DNA from: Glandiceps talaboti
Lineage: Eukaryota > Hemichordata > Enteropneusta > Spengelidae
DNA length: 64,000 nucleotides
Direction of reading: 5' to 3'
NCBI RefSeq assembly: GCF_964340395.1
Contig: NC_135553.1
Span: forward strand, 13,300,001-13,364,000
A model generated the notes under the pieces. That model had not been told where the DNA came from. It worked only from the letters and a program-made list of their open reading frames with translations, and made no database searches. Below are positions 1 to 12,700 of this stretch, piece after piece; positions within the stretch are counted from its first letter, which is position 1; every line of letters begins with the position of its first letter. The translations under genes were made by a program, and so were the position numbers.

Positions 1-441
1 ACAAATTGTTGAATTATGATAGCTGATCGTCTCCTAGAGATTGGAAATTCGACTTACTAAGGGGATATCACATTCATAACGAATTATGTGATAACGATCC
101 ACAGATTGATAAAATGGATGATGTTAGCACACAGCTGATACTCAAGACCAAGTTATACCACGTTCATTTGTAAGAGAGCGTCATATTCCTTTCTAGTATA
201 TATAGATCTAGTGGCTCAAACTGTGATAATCTGTATCGCCACTAGAAAGTATATACATACAGATAATGTTTTGCTTTTAATGATTTGAAAGCATCTATTG
301 GCGTCTGTATATTCATCGATTGTTTTATTGTGTTGTAGCATCGCACACTGTGCAAATTAATTCATGTTATGCCACAAAAAAGACATCACAGTTGGCACAC
401 ATTTGTAACACAATTGAAAATAGATTTTAAAATAATATTAC
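1..441 (-). other. intron 1 of the glutamate-receptor-like gene (partial)
   Basis: This is the stretch left of the splice donor at 440-441, read on the minus strand. It is AT-rich with stops in all frames near the exon. I see no second exon before the window edge, so the next coding exon must lie outside the window. Confidence 0.5.
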
Positions 442-987
442 CTGACTCTCAACTATGCACGTCATTTCTTCATTCACTGAAATGATCGGAAGTCCCAGGT
501 AGGCGGTTGTCATGCTAATGTGCCTATTAGCGATGTAATTGTCGATATAACTACCTCCGTATACAGCACTGAGAAGCGTATGCACCTGGTTCGGGACGAT
601 GTCGTGGCAAAGAGTCCTCACGATCTCAATGTGGTCTGTGGAGTTGACAACATCTGCAATCAATTGTAAGTGATATCCGGGTACCTCCCGAGTAAGCGCG
701 TCCGATATTCTCTGAACTGTCTCGTTTAACAGGTAGAAATGGCTTTGACTCGAAAGTAGAGCACCAAGTCTCACCGTCTTTAGGTCTGTTCTGTTTTGCG
801 CCAGAATATGTTCATCTTCCAAAGTGAACGTTGTCTGTGTCGTTGATGTCGTCAACGAGGGGGTGGTGTTGTTGTTATTGTACGGAAGAACATCCTGGCA
901 ATTAACCCAGAGAAGCCATTGCACGACTATAGCGTACGCACCGAACCATAAACGCTCACTTTTCCGAGTTAACATTAACAATGTCAT
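442..987 (-). CDS. ionotropic glutamate receptor (NMDA/GluN1-like), first coding exon, partial
   Basis: This exon encodes the N-terminus of a probable ligand-gated cation channel subunit of the neuronal or muscle surface. The start is the ATG at 987-985: it is the first in-frame ATG after an in-frame TGA upstream, and it opens a hydrophobic signal peptide (about residues 13-30, containing AYAIVVQWLLW). An Asn/Thr-rich linker follows, then the amino-terminal periplasmic-binding-like fold: VRLGALLS (about residue 72), an LCHDIVPNQVH segment, and SMTTAYLGLPIISV. The spacing of these blocks matches the GluN1-type ATD (GAVLS, then C-D-x-V, then S-x-T-x-x-hydrophobic-P). Four potential N-glycosylation sites are visible (NNTT, NRT, NET, NST). 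The exon ends with CAG followed by GTAATA, exactly after 182 codons (phase 0). The family call rests on motif memory only; another ANF-receptor-fold protein is possible. The rest of the gene lies beyond the left edge. Confidence 0.6.
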
Positions 988-1105
988 TATGCCCGTTTTG
1001 TGTGGGCACGTTCCTTGTTTAAATGATACCACGTACACACCTCTACACAGGTCTTCTTGGAGCGTGATCCGCCAGAGTCAGAGCACAGTTGGCACAACTT
1101 AATAT
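988..1105 (-). other. 5' UTR part of the receptor exon with probable splice acceptor
   Basis: Read on the minus strand, a pyrimidine-rich tract ending TTCCGTTTGCAG (AG at 1107-1106) precedes this segment and looks like a good 3' splice site. The segment has an in-frame TGA upstream of the start codon and no in-frame ATG between them, so it is best read as 5' UTR. This implies at least one further non-coding exon to the right, which I cannot locate. Confidence 0.4.
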
Positions 1106-1337
1106 CTGCAAACGGAAGTCACAGAGATGAAGTGAAATTATGGTTTTCAAATTATGAACGAGGTCTACTGCTCTGATACTTAGGATGAGCTTGCGGTGTA
1201 TATTGGTTAGAAAAAACAAACAAACGCTGCGTTAAATTTCATTGGTCGGGAAATAAAAGCGAAAATGGATATCGCCGACATACCCGCAAAAATTCGACGC
1301 AATTACAGAAAGTATTGAAACTGTCCACACGATAGTC

Positions 1338-1428
1338 TGTTCATCCACTACAAAAGATGTTTGTTAGTATTATTTTTGGCTTTGTTCATCCACTACAAAA
1401 GATGTTTGTTAGTATCATTGTTTGCTTT
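1338..1428. repeat. 45-bp tandem duplication
   Basis: The segment beginning TGTTCATCCACTACAAAAG occurs at 1338 and again at 1383, a period of 45. The copies differ only near their 3' ends (AGTATTATT versus AGTATCATT). The near identity indicates a recent slippage or duplication event. Confidence 0.85.
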
Positions 1429-2345
1429 CATTGACCAGACCAATGATTTATGTCCCTGGAAAAAATATCATTATTCGACTACAGTTAGTAGTAATTTTTC
1501 TTCCAAAAAAATACTTTTACCTCATATTTTGCTGCGACGTATGGTTAAACAAATTTGACGAAACCGATAGCAAGCTACGCCCAATTAAGTAACAAATTGT
1601 TAAAACAGTTTTAATAGTGTCTTTATGTGGCAACTGAACGTATAAGGTCTTACGAAACAAACCATCACGTGACCATCACCATCATAGATAAATAATGTGT
1701 GACGTCCAAATCACAGTTCGTTTCAGTGTCAACTCCACCTTCAGAATATAATCGCTTCGATGTAAATGGTTAGAAAGTTAAGCACGTCATCGCGTGTTTC
1801 GTGGTCTATACCCTTATTTCTAAACGTGTACGGGTAGCGATTGATTGAAATGTCAATTTCACAGACTGACAAATGCTAATGAGACATCTATTTATAGGAT
1901 TTAGATTCCTGGTTTATTTTTACGCTTTGATTTCATGAACAAACATCTCTGAAACAGCCAGTACTGAAAATGTTCATTATATGTTGTGGTCTTGCAAACA
2001 CAATCATAGTCAACATAGAGAAATAACACCGTGCTTGTGCCTCCTATTCCCTTTCTATTTTTTGTTTTAAATACAGACTGAAGTAACAAGTATATCATCA
2101 GTTATGGTAATCCCAAGTGCTATTTCTAGTTATCTAAAAAAAATTCGTTTGTATTTGGTCTCAGCAGTTTTTATGGTTTTTTGGCAACCTTTGACACCGT
2201 CAGAGATAATTTGAAGCTTTAATAGTTATAATGTTCAGAAGCACAAATAGGTAGATAGCATAATCACGTGTTGTTGTCCACACTCCTGTTTGTTATTAGA
2301 ACTAGTAAAAATTTTACATTTTAGTTTTATCTTTAAAATATTCGC

Positions 2346-2388
2346 TGACGTCACGTCTCCACACCTTGTAGAACACATCGTGACGTCA
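2346..2388. promoter_or_regulatory. paired palindromic CRE sites (TGACGTCA x2)
   Basis: Two perfect 8-bp cAMP-response elements lie at 2346-2353 and 2381-2388, 35 bp apart (start to start). Full CRE palindromes are bound by CREB/ATF bZIP dimers. They lie about 1.4 kb upstream of the minus-strand receptor start codon, so they could serve its promoter. The sites are seen directly; their function is inferred. Confidence 0.4.
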
Positions 2389-4504
2389 TGCATGCTTTAC
2401 ATTTTCAAATTGTTAATACAACCATGGCGATTCGCCAGACAACATTCACATGGATGGCTTCAGCGGATGTCGTCATACTACCGCACGCCAACACGCGGTG
2501 ATTATAAGAGATATTCACCACATTTGAGACCATTCAAATGAACTCAAAGAATATGTGGAAACGAATGCAACATGTTGAATAGCATACACCAGTCGAATCT
2601 TGCTAAATCTACGCTGGGTGCATTTGTGATGTCTTTTTTCTTCATGCAACCAAACAAATACATTTTCCCTAAAAAATGTTCATTTACTTATAAAGAGACA
2701 CTGTCGATTGTATCTGTAGGTAGTGTAATGACAGGTTAGGAAATCAGGAACGAAAGGCTAAGCTCTTTTTAAACCCCATTGTTGTCACATTACATATAGT
2801 GTGACTTGTTTCTATATATGTATATATCTATATTTGGCAGTACTCATAGAATACCAGTATTCAAAATCGCGATACAAGCTAGATCATACACCGTCAGTGA
2901 CAGCAATTATCATGCTTTCTTTCGCGACTTGTTTCGTGAATTTTACGTTGTATGAGCAAATGTGAACATGATGGTGGATATAGGCAATGGTTGAGGGGCC
3001 GCATCGTAAATTACAATTACATTACATTTTTTCTGATCATGTTATGTGTACAGCTATACATACAGGTTTATTTATAGATGAAACAATTAGCATAAAATCA
3101 CCAAAATACTACAGTGTCAGAAATGACATAATTGCAGCCAGATCAGCTTTAATATGGTTTATCATAGCAGCAGTCACTGTAGAACTAAATAATGACCACC
3201 TTAGGAAGTCATTCTAAATAATTTAGTTTTCCAATTTTCCTGACTTCAATTCTCGGTGAAATGGACCTTATATATTGCTATTGTATATTATATTAACCCG
3301 TTCACTCTCGTAACAAAGTCTTCTAACTAGGAAGATCAAGAGAGCTAATCACACTCTTTATTTGGAAAATATTCATGCCGGTTCGTCCATTCGCCACTAT
3401 ATTCCCCACGTTTGAAAGCTAGGAAAGATTGTTTTGTGCGTTTTAGCCTCGCATTTTTTTTTCAGTTTTACTTAATATGAAAGCGAAGTTAGCTTGTTTG
3501 ACAGACAACACAAACGTGAAACCCCTGCTGGTTTCCATACTCTTGTCACTCGCTTCTTCTGCTTCTGCTTATGTTTTGGGAGCTTATTATAATTAGTATT
3601 TCATGCGTACAGAAGATCTGTTGAAAAAATAACACGCAAATGAAGCACCAACAAACAAATGCAAGAACAAAAACAAAGTAGGATAAAGTACGCAAATGAG
3701 GTACCGAGTGTCGTCTGCTAAAAAAAAGACAAACGGCGCGAACCTTTTAATTTTTGATAAGACGTGTGTGTAGCACAAACGCAAACTGCTTAATTTTAAA
3801 TAATTCTCACGGCGTGTATGTTCGATGGTTACTGTATATGTACCGGCAAGATTTTACATAAGTAATGCCCCCTTTGAAATTAGCAGGAGTGGACACGTTG
3901 GCGCAACACCGCATACGTGACAATTATGTCATTCCCGTATACCGTCAGTACACCCCGTGCATTGATCGATGATATAATCTTGTACGTAGGTGTCATTATG
4001 CTGTATTGTGCGCATGATCACGTTCGTACAATTCAAAGACACGTACCGTACCATAATGATCGTTAGCCCCAACAAGTAGCTTTCGGCGACTATTTATACA
4101 AGTTAAATCACAATGTAAGTAATGAGAGATTCATGTGAACTCCAACATATCACTTCGACTAAATGGGCATCTTAGCTACACAACACTCACAGCCAATTTC
4201 AACCCAAACAACTCTCTGAGGTGTGAGACAAACTACATTAGTACAGTGGAAACAGTCGGGTGTGTCATGAATAATTGCTTTTGCGATGAACCAGTGTGGT
4301 TTAGTTGGCCGTAAAATGCATTGAAGTAGAAAGAAACCCATTGATGTCTAAATTATCAATGTAATTTTGACAGGTTTTGCTTGTAATGAGATGATTGTGT
4401 TCCATTGCATATTGTTCAAAATGTTACATGTATAGTGTATACATCTATTAGTAACCTTATCAAAATATCCATAACATAGATACATGCATGTAGTTACATG
4501 ACGG

Positions 4505-4762
4505 TATATATATATAGACACATGGATATATATATATATAGATAAATAAATAAATACATGTATACTTTCATGCATGCATGCACGCACTGTCGGTTGAAAA
4601 ACGCACGCACACATACATACATACATACATACATACATACATACATACATACATACATACATACACATACATACATACATACATACATACATACATACAT
4701 ACATACATACATACATACACACATACATTCATTCGGACGGACGGACGGACGGACAGACAGGC

Positions 4763-4793
<31 letters not shown>

Positions 4794-4852
4794 TAGGCAG
4801 ACAGACAGACAGACAGACAGAGACGTACACACACATGCACACACGCGCGCAT
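4505..4852. repeat. compound microsatellite (TA)n / (TACA)n / (GGAC)n / (GACA)n / (CA)n
   Basis: A short (TA)n tract leads into (TACA)n at 4609-4728, then (GGAC)n, then (GACA)n at about 4752-4823, then a CA/CG-rich tail. Open frames here on both strands are pure repeat translations (YVCM, HTYI, SVCL) and are not genes. Confidence 0.97.
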
Positions 4853-6040
4853 ACCAATGCAAAGAAGTGTTCCACTTGAGTTTAAAAAAAACAAATTCGA
4901 AATTGTAAGTTGAACAAAAGTTAGGTTTAAGAGTATATCTCATATCTTCTTTGTATTTTTCCAAAGTAAATATTTCGGTTAGGCTAAATAATATATATAA
5001 ACTTAGGTGACTGTTATCGACAACACGTACAGTGTACATCATGTGTATGTAGAATAGATGTCAATGACCTTCAACGGAAGATTTTTATCAGAAACTCGAC
5101 CTTACAACGTAGTCTGATGCATGTCGTCTTTGCGATGACATTACAATATAAAATAGGATCGAAGGTTCTCATTATAAGAGCTTGCATCAGTTTTGACTTC
5201 TTTAGTGAGGAATCTTTAAAAGGGAACATCACATTGCACACCTCTGTACGACAATAATACTCGCCAAAAATTATTTTTGCGCTATTGTACCCACCGCGTC
5301 TTTATTTTTAACATAGTCCCTTACATAAACCACCAAACGACAATAATCTGAATAATATTATATAAAAAACATCATATTTTCCTTACCCGTGTGTTTGCGT
5401 AGCTGTCGCCAAACTCTATACCAGTGTTTCAAAGAAGGTGTTTAAAAAAGAGTTAGAACCACACCGTCCAGAACACTCTACACATATGACATAATGACTG
5501 GTTGTATACGTATACCATTTCACCTTGACCATTTATCATAACATTGAACTGATAGTATCTCCGCAATTGAATTGAACAAACAGTGTCATGATTTATCACA
5601 ATTATTCATCCTTGACGTTGAGGTTCTAAAGATGACATGATATGGCATTTTGATATAATTTCAAAATAACGGTATCTAAGTAAAATGCATTAGGATTAAA
5701 AGCAAGTACGATTTGTCAAAAGGGTTAGTTAACAATGACATGAGTTTATCCTCATCACATTCTACATGTTATATCCGTTTCTTTGTGAAATTTAGTCACG
5801 TAAAATCACAATACCTGTCAAACATGTATGTCGATATAAATCTTAAATGTAATTATATTTTTGCAACGTAGATCTCGTTTTATTTTAGAGTTGACCACTA
5901 GGGACTGGTGTCAAGTCACATTTCAACTATTAAGGAACATTTTATGATTTATTAAATATGTCGTACTTTGAATTTATTCAAGGCAAAGTTTGATACATAA
6001 TACTATGTGTCCGTTCAGTAAACCCAACATATAAACCGAC
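4853..6040. other. non-coding interval
   Basis: AT-rich sequence between two compound microsatellites. I see no exon, RNA gene or repeat structure in it. Confidence 0.5.
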
Positions 6041-6041
6041 T

Positions 6042-6087
<46 letters not shown>

Positions 6088-6460
6088 TAGACACACAGAC
6101 ACACACACATACGCATGGACTGATGATGAACGGACAGACGAACGGATGGACAGACAGACGTACGTACGTAATAAATAAATACATACATACATACATACAT
6201 ACATACATACATACATACATACATACATACATACATACATACATACATACATACATACACGCACGCACGCACACACACACACATACATACATACATACAT
6301 ACATACATACATACATACATAATAAATACATACATACATACATACATACACGCACGCACGCACGCACACACACACACACACATACATACATACATACATA
6401 CATACATACATACATACATACATACATACATACATACATACATACAGACATACATACATT
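6041..6460. repeat. 420-bp compound microsatellite (GACA)n / (TACA)n / (CGCA)n / (CA)n
   Basis: It starts with (GACA)n, passes through a degenerate GGAC/GTAC section at about 6130-6170, then alternates (TACA)n with two blocks of (CGCA)n(CA)n at about 6260-6283 and 6349-6382. The alternation suggests internal duplication of a TACA-CGCA-CA cassette. The long frames across it are repeat artefacts. Confidence 0.97.
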
Positions 6461-8234
6461 AGTATTAGTATTTTCATTATTTGTTTAATTATTATTCCGT
6501 TTAATAGTACCTTTAGGGGACTATTTCTTTTATACAATGAAATTCAATCCGTCGTATTTGTAACCGTGTCCTTTAGAGAAGCTATCGCTATTTGCATGTA
6601 AATACCCCTGTGTACAAAGTCTACTTATCATTATGCACAGGTTCGTGCTGTCATGCAAAATAGTTTGTAGTGGTAAAGCCATACCTGCGAATTAAGTTAA
6701 CAGATAGCAATAGGTACAGATGTTTCAGAAAATATGTAATTTAGAACTATCCCGAAAGCTGTCGAATTCCAAACGCAGTAACATATACACAGTATGCGTT
6801 CATTTAGTGTGTGCGCTTAAAATTGGAGACATTCCAATCTGTGTTTGTATCCCTTTGTTAATCAATAGATGACTTTGTATAAAGGATACCTGTATGACTG
6901 TAAATATGGAAGTACGTGTAATATATAGGAATGAAGTCATGGCATTATGACAACCTTAAATTTTAAGTTTAAATTTACTTGTTCTGCTCACAGCTACGCG
7001 AACGCTAGCAATGCTTACATATCTTCTTGTTCGTTTTATATTTTCGCACATTTTATCAACGTTCACGAATAAATTGTTACTCTATCAAAACAACACATCA
7101 CACATGTTCTCAGTGAAAAGTTTTGTGGTGACAAACTTCGTACATGTACATGTGCTGTGGTTTTCTTATGTGAGGAAGACCAAAAATTGAGAACATCACA
7201 CATTGGTACGACAGCAAAAGATGCATACTTCTGAGACATTTAGTACTGGAATACTTACATGTACTATGAAAAAGGCGAAGACAGAATGGAAAAATCCATA
7301 CAGTAAATAGTTAAAACAGTACGTTCCTCATCTCCTTGTTCACAATTGTCACCAGCAAACTATAACCTTCCATTCGCTTCGCCGATCTAATCCAATGAAG
7401 GAATATTCGCACTTCTTTATGCATACCATTTATAAATACTAAATTTCTAATTCAATATATATTTGAATAATGGAAGTTGTCGTGAACTCAGAGTGAATTT
7501 TTTTGACCCTGATTCCCTAAAGGAGACATGCAACGTGCATCGTGTCTGAATTATGATCCAATTCGATTCCCAAATGTTTTTTAGACATTAACGTATCCAC
7601 GAATTTACACTTTGTTATTGCTATATTTCACACGTTGTTTGACTTATTCGTCATCAAATACATAAACATGTCAGAGCATTAACTAGCATTTCTATCTCTT
7701 GAATTACACTGAATTAAAAAATTCAATTGCTTTTACTTTTTTCTCGTATATTATAATTGGTAAGATTGAATAGATTACGCAACGGGAATGTATTTGGGTT
7801 TGATTTATGCAATTACGCATAACAAAGTGGTAATGTTTTGATGAGAAAGGGTTTTGTTATTTAATATTTATGGTTTGTTTTCAGCCAAGAATTATTATCA
7901 CTACTTGACAAAAAGGTGTCATCGTCATTCAATTTATAACCCTCGTCATTCACACTTGCACGATGATATACTGTAATGACCTTGAGAATAATAAATATGG
8001 GATACACAAAGCAATCAACTACAAGAACGCATCATTACGATTTACGATTTCACTGCCCCTGTACTTGTATCGTTAGTTAAACCAAGCCTTTGTTACAGAG
8101 TTTTGCAGGTAATTGTTACATGGCTGTGTTTGAGTCAACAATGCAGAAACCAATACATGTAAAAAAAACTGCACAATACTACACTTTAAAGGGACACACA
8201 CTGAGTTCATATATACTTGGGCGTAGTTTGTGCT

Positions 8235-8290
8235 GCAGCATACTTAATTAACTACCACTTGAAATTGTCTGAACTCAAACCTGGAATTGA
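8235..8290. repeat. dispersed repeat fragment related to 30453-30505
   Basis: Shares AGCATACTTAA, then a CCAC block, then AATTG(T/C)CTGAACTC and AAACC(T/A)GG in the same order and spacing as 30453-30505, with a small indel. I infer two old copies of one interspersed element. Confidence 0.4.
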
Positions 8291-8571
8291 GATAAACGAT
8301 GCGATGACGTAATTTATCGTACGCATCAAAAGCGCACCAGGGATTCGCCACTATGCAATCAACTGTTCTAACAATGCTAGAAGACAGTCGTAATGTTAAA
8401 GAAGACGTACATTGACGTTAACATTATACTGGAGTGTGGTTTTTTAAAAATAAGAATTGTCTTCAGGAAAAAAAGCTTATAAACTCATTTTGAAACATAT
8501 TAAGATAGCAAGATTGAACTACGACAGTTTCTTTCTACAAAATAAAATTAACTAATGCGCCACCATCGAAT

Positions 8572-8790
8572 TCAAATATCGAATGCAAACATCAAAATAT
8601 TGGCGTCCGCGTGTCCTTGTCCAGTCTCGGTACGTCCAAGTGGTTTACATTCCATGCATAATGTAACAGTAAAAAACGTTGTGATATTGATATCTTAACA
8701 TGTAGAATGTGTATTTCACTCTTGAGGTTTATATGCTTGCACAAAATAGGGTCAGTGAGAAGTAACCTGCAATGTAATTATCATATATAA
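8572..8790. repeat. dispersed repeat copy related to 35215-35420
   Basis: Aligns by eye over about 210 bp with 35215-35420 in the same orientation. Shared blocks in order are ACATCAAAA, TGG(C/T)G(T/C)CCGC, TGTAGAATGT, and AGTAACC followed by CAA(T/C)G. The visible identity is roughly two thirds, so the insertions are old. No coding capacity is seen. Confidence 0.45.
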
Positions 8791-9675
8791 TTCTCAACGC
8801 TACTCGTAAGCATTATTACGTTTTTACTTATTCATTTCTATAGCCACACTTAAATTAAAAATTACTTTGCCACCCCAGATAACACAGCGCCTCCCTCTCC
8901 TAAGATATTTACAAATTAAAACAAAACTGATATTTTGGAATTGCTTATCAGTAACTCAAAACCGCACAATAATACACGATTATGCATGCGCAGTTACTAA
9001 ATTTCAAACGGAAAACATAATGCAATTCCAACTACCAACGTATTAAATCGATAAGTATTTGGAACGATTTATGAAGGCTATCGGTAGACCGTTTTATAAA
9101 CAAGAAATGGGTTACACATGTATAGTTAAATATTGATAAATGAATAACAGTGAATGCGCCTGACAATGTATGAAGCATCAACGTCAGGGAAAGACCTTCC
9201 CCTCCAAGGTCTGCGTAGTATGAAGTGAGCTAACGAAATTCTTCACACTGTGATAACATTAGGTAAATACAATTATGATACAAAAAGGAATAAGAGCAGT
9301 GCATCTAATGTTGATTATGGTGACACTCTTATCAGCCTGAGTGAACATCCATGCAAACTGCACACAAGTAAATCGTCTGCTTGAACACCGTAAATTTGAC
9401 AGTCGACAAACACTGCTCGCCGTTACATAAAAGAAACCTGGTGATTTGTCTTGTCTTAACATTTTTATTATTCAGACATGCATCCATATTATCATATTGA
9501 TTAAGGGTGGCATATACGATGAAAACATATATATGCATTAATGTTCGGAGAATTTAATGTTAAATCGCGCGATTTGACCTTGAATACATATATTGTGACG
9601 TACACTTGGGATAACGTTTACCATAGTACATCGTATAGAGCAGTACCAAGTATACAACAGTTAGATATTATTCAA

Positions 9676-9790
9676 CTGAAGATTACGTAACTGAATATTA
9701 AGTATAATTCGTCTGAAGATTAAGTATAATTCGACTGATGATTAAGTATAATTGGCCTGAAGATTAAGTACATATCGACAGAAGTTTAAC
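9676..9790. repeat. 22-bp minisatellite, about 4.5 copies
   Basis: Units begin CTGA at 9691, 9713, 9735 and 9757, with a degenerate start at 9779, giving an exact 22-bp period. The core is CTGAAGATTAAGTATAATTC. A partial 15-bp unit precedes it at 9676. There are no spacers, so this is a simple tandem repeat. Confidence 0.85.
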
Positions 9791-12700
9791 CATGTAGTCC
9801 ACGAGTAGAAAAAACAGTTATTGCGTAATAACATTTGTTTTATGCAAGGACAGTTAAGACTTTACCCCTTTACTCAACCTTACCTGTACAATTTTATATC
9901 ATTTTCAATAAGTTAAGATTACGGTTTTTATAAATGTTCTTTAAAATTGCTTTATATTCAAAATTAAATCTTGAATATTAAACTTTCTTGATCTTGTAAT
10001 AGAGTATATATATTCGATCGGAAATATCAGTGGAGGAACAATGCCTAATATAAATTAATATTGCATAGAATCCTTTATATACCCCGGGATGAAAGCGTTG
10101 GCATTAATAATACATTCATCAAAATCCCAATATGGCTTACAAGGAATGGATATCATGATAGTTTTCACGGAAGTTTGGAGTTAGACTGAATATGAAGGTG
10201 TGATGAGTATGACACGGTTACCATTCTACGTCAAAGGATCGATTACTAACACTTTTGTTATATATATTCATATCATATTTCTGTAAGAAAGAATTGATAA
10301 TTGATGAGCTGTTTTCCAAGAGTTTTGTATGACTTATTGACCCAATCGGATCCTCGGAGAAGGACTATGACATCGTGTTATGGTAATACTGTTTGCTTCA
10401 GATCTATATCTGGAGGTTCAACGACCGAACTCATACGACCGTTTTGCATATATGCAACTTAGAATCAGGTGTGCTTGGTATTCGAAGTATTCTTGGGAGT
10501 TGTACTTATTTCTCCAAATTTTGAATTTTGAATTTAGATGACTGAATTTTGAATTTTGAAGAACCGCATCGCATATTCCTCAAACATCTGCAATAGTTTT
10601 GATATATTTATAAGCACATGCCGAAGATATTTCATAAGAATGACAATATCCATTAGTAGAACATGTAATCAGTCTAACGGTAAAGCATGTGGTAATTATA
10701 TTTTAATAATAACAAACTCGATTGGATATTATAACATGCAACTGTCAACGTAAGGAATGCAGTCATTTATCAGGCAGTCATCAGAAATTCCAAACCCGAA
10801 CAAAAAGAAAAGATAGGCATCTTTCATTACACTGTGATCAATAATCCCAGAGATATTAGACATAGAGCAATACTGAATTAATACCTAACTTTGTAAATTG
10901 TAGGGAAGGTATCTTCAATCCAAAGTACATTAATAGCTCATGTAACTTTAAGGTCAGGGGTCAAATTAAAACAGTATCGATTATATGTCCATCCTTCGGT
11001 AAAGTCCCTCTGAAGGTACTGAGCGCTTGCTTTTATGTTTGACCTTCGTAGTTTATGTGATATATCATTACTGAATTATTTTGTAGTCCATCATTTATGT
11101 ATTATCACGTAGATAATAAACACTAGCGTCATATATAATTATGGTAACAAGCCTTAGTGTAAACTCCGATGCCGAGTTTGATCGATGATAATTTTCTCTT
11201 CGCTAAATCTCAAGGTCTAACACAGATGACATTAAAAAAACAAAGCGACAAGGTACGTTGAGTGACAGATGCTTTACATAAGTTACAGTCTTGCTCATGT
11301 TGCATATTCGATTACTGCATAACACTAGACAGTATGTTGAGTGAGCAACTGCATGTAAAGTTTGACGAATCACTTCCATTTCAATTGCAATATAGAAATA
11401 GTTTGAAACCTTAGTTGGAAAAAAAATCACTATACACTGATAACCTGCACGAGGGATACTTGTTAGACAGGACGAATCATTTGAGAGGAATACACTCTCT
11501 GTGATTATTAGGTATTCTGATTATGATCTTTCTCAATCGCTGGCATGTTCAGAGTGATTTTTAAGCATTCGTTTTGCTCATATCATCCAAGGCTTTTATG
11601 GAAAACTGAACGAACAATTGCACATAACAAATTGCGTATATTGTAACATATATACATGTATCAAATGTAATAGTTTTCATATCTTCCAATATGAATGTAA
11701 AGTAACATTCTGTTCTTATAAAATCCCGCCAGTTCAATTCAATGCATAAAACACATGCATACGATGTTCTAACGTAAATAATATTCGTTGTTTGTATTAG
11801 TCGAGTCTAGATATCTACGAAGCTGCCGTGTATGTCATAATTAGACAGGATATTTAAAGGGGCATTTAAAAAGGAAGCATTAGGATATATAACCTTGGTG
11901 TCGACTAGAACTTCTCATTTGTCTTACTACAGATCATAGGGTACGGGGCAATGGTCGTACCAACGATGTATCAAAGTCCAATATAATGTATGGCTTGCAT
12001 AAGTGCCATCAATCAAGAGTACTTGAGTAAATTCGACTTCAAAAATGAAGTAGAAAACTCTTTTACTTTAATTTTTCCTAGTTTTTTTTCCTTTAACAGT
12101 ATGATACTTTAACATTCGTGACGAATTTAGATCTTCCATGTCGTGAAACAACCTAGCCAGTGGCTTCTCAACAACGAAAGTTATAATTCAAGAGTGAATG
12201 CTCAAAATACTAGCATACTTTTCAGACAGTATTAGCCTAAATGATGGGATTACGCCCACCTCTGTTATATAAGTAACGCACTACATCAAAGTTTCGAGTT
12301 ACTATTTGTTGTTTTAGAGGTTGAAATATGAGAGTACATATCGTGACTGCACGTGCATTATATATTTTTCATTCTCAAATTGTCTCAATTTCCTTCATGC
12401 TCCAATTAACACAATAGGCTGCACAGTATTTGATGGTGCATTCTTACTAAGTCCTTGTCTTAGCTTAAGGTTGATGGTTAGCAGCCTTCTTCGAGTTATT
12501 ATTAAACATTTCAAAAGTCCGTACTCTGAGATCGAAATGAGAGTAGTAAATTAAATTACTTGATATATCAATTGCAAACCGTCATGGCTTCAAGTATATA
12601 GGACATTTGATTGGGGATTCAGACATTAGGATTTTCTGTAGCTTACAGATAAGTTTTTCAAATGACATGCGCACAAAATAGTAATACTTAAAGTTTGTCT

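Larger units (their letters stand above)
1106..4504. other. non-coding upstream region of the receptor gene
   Basis: No convincing exon. It contains a 45-bp tandem duplication (1338-1428), a pair of cAMP-response palindromes (2346-2388), and otherwise AT-rich single-copy-looking DNA. Depending on where transcription starts, it is either promoter or 5' UTR intron of the receptor gene. Confidence 0.4.

Noticed and set aside
4348-6537. Frames rich in YVCM, SVCL, HTYI and TDRQ repeats, here and at about 21.8, 29.2, 46.8 and 57.6 kb
   Set aside because: Pure translations of tetranucleotide repeats.
9676-9790. Regular 22-bp repeats considered as a CRISPR-like array
   Set aside because: The units are contiguous with no unique spacers, and the genome is eukaryotic.
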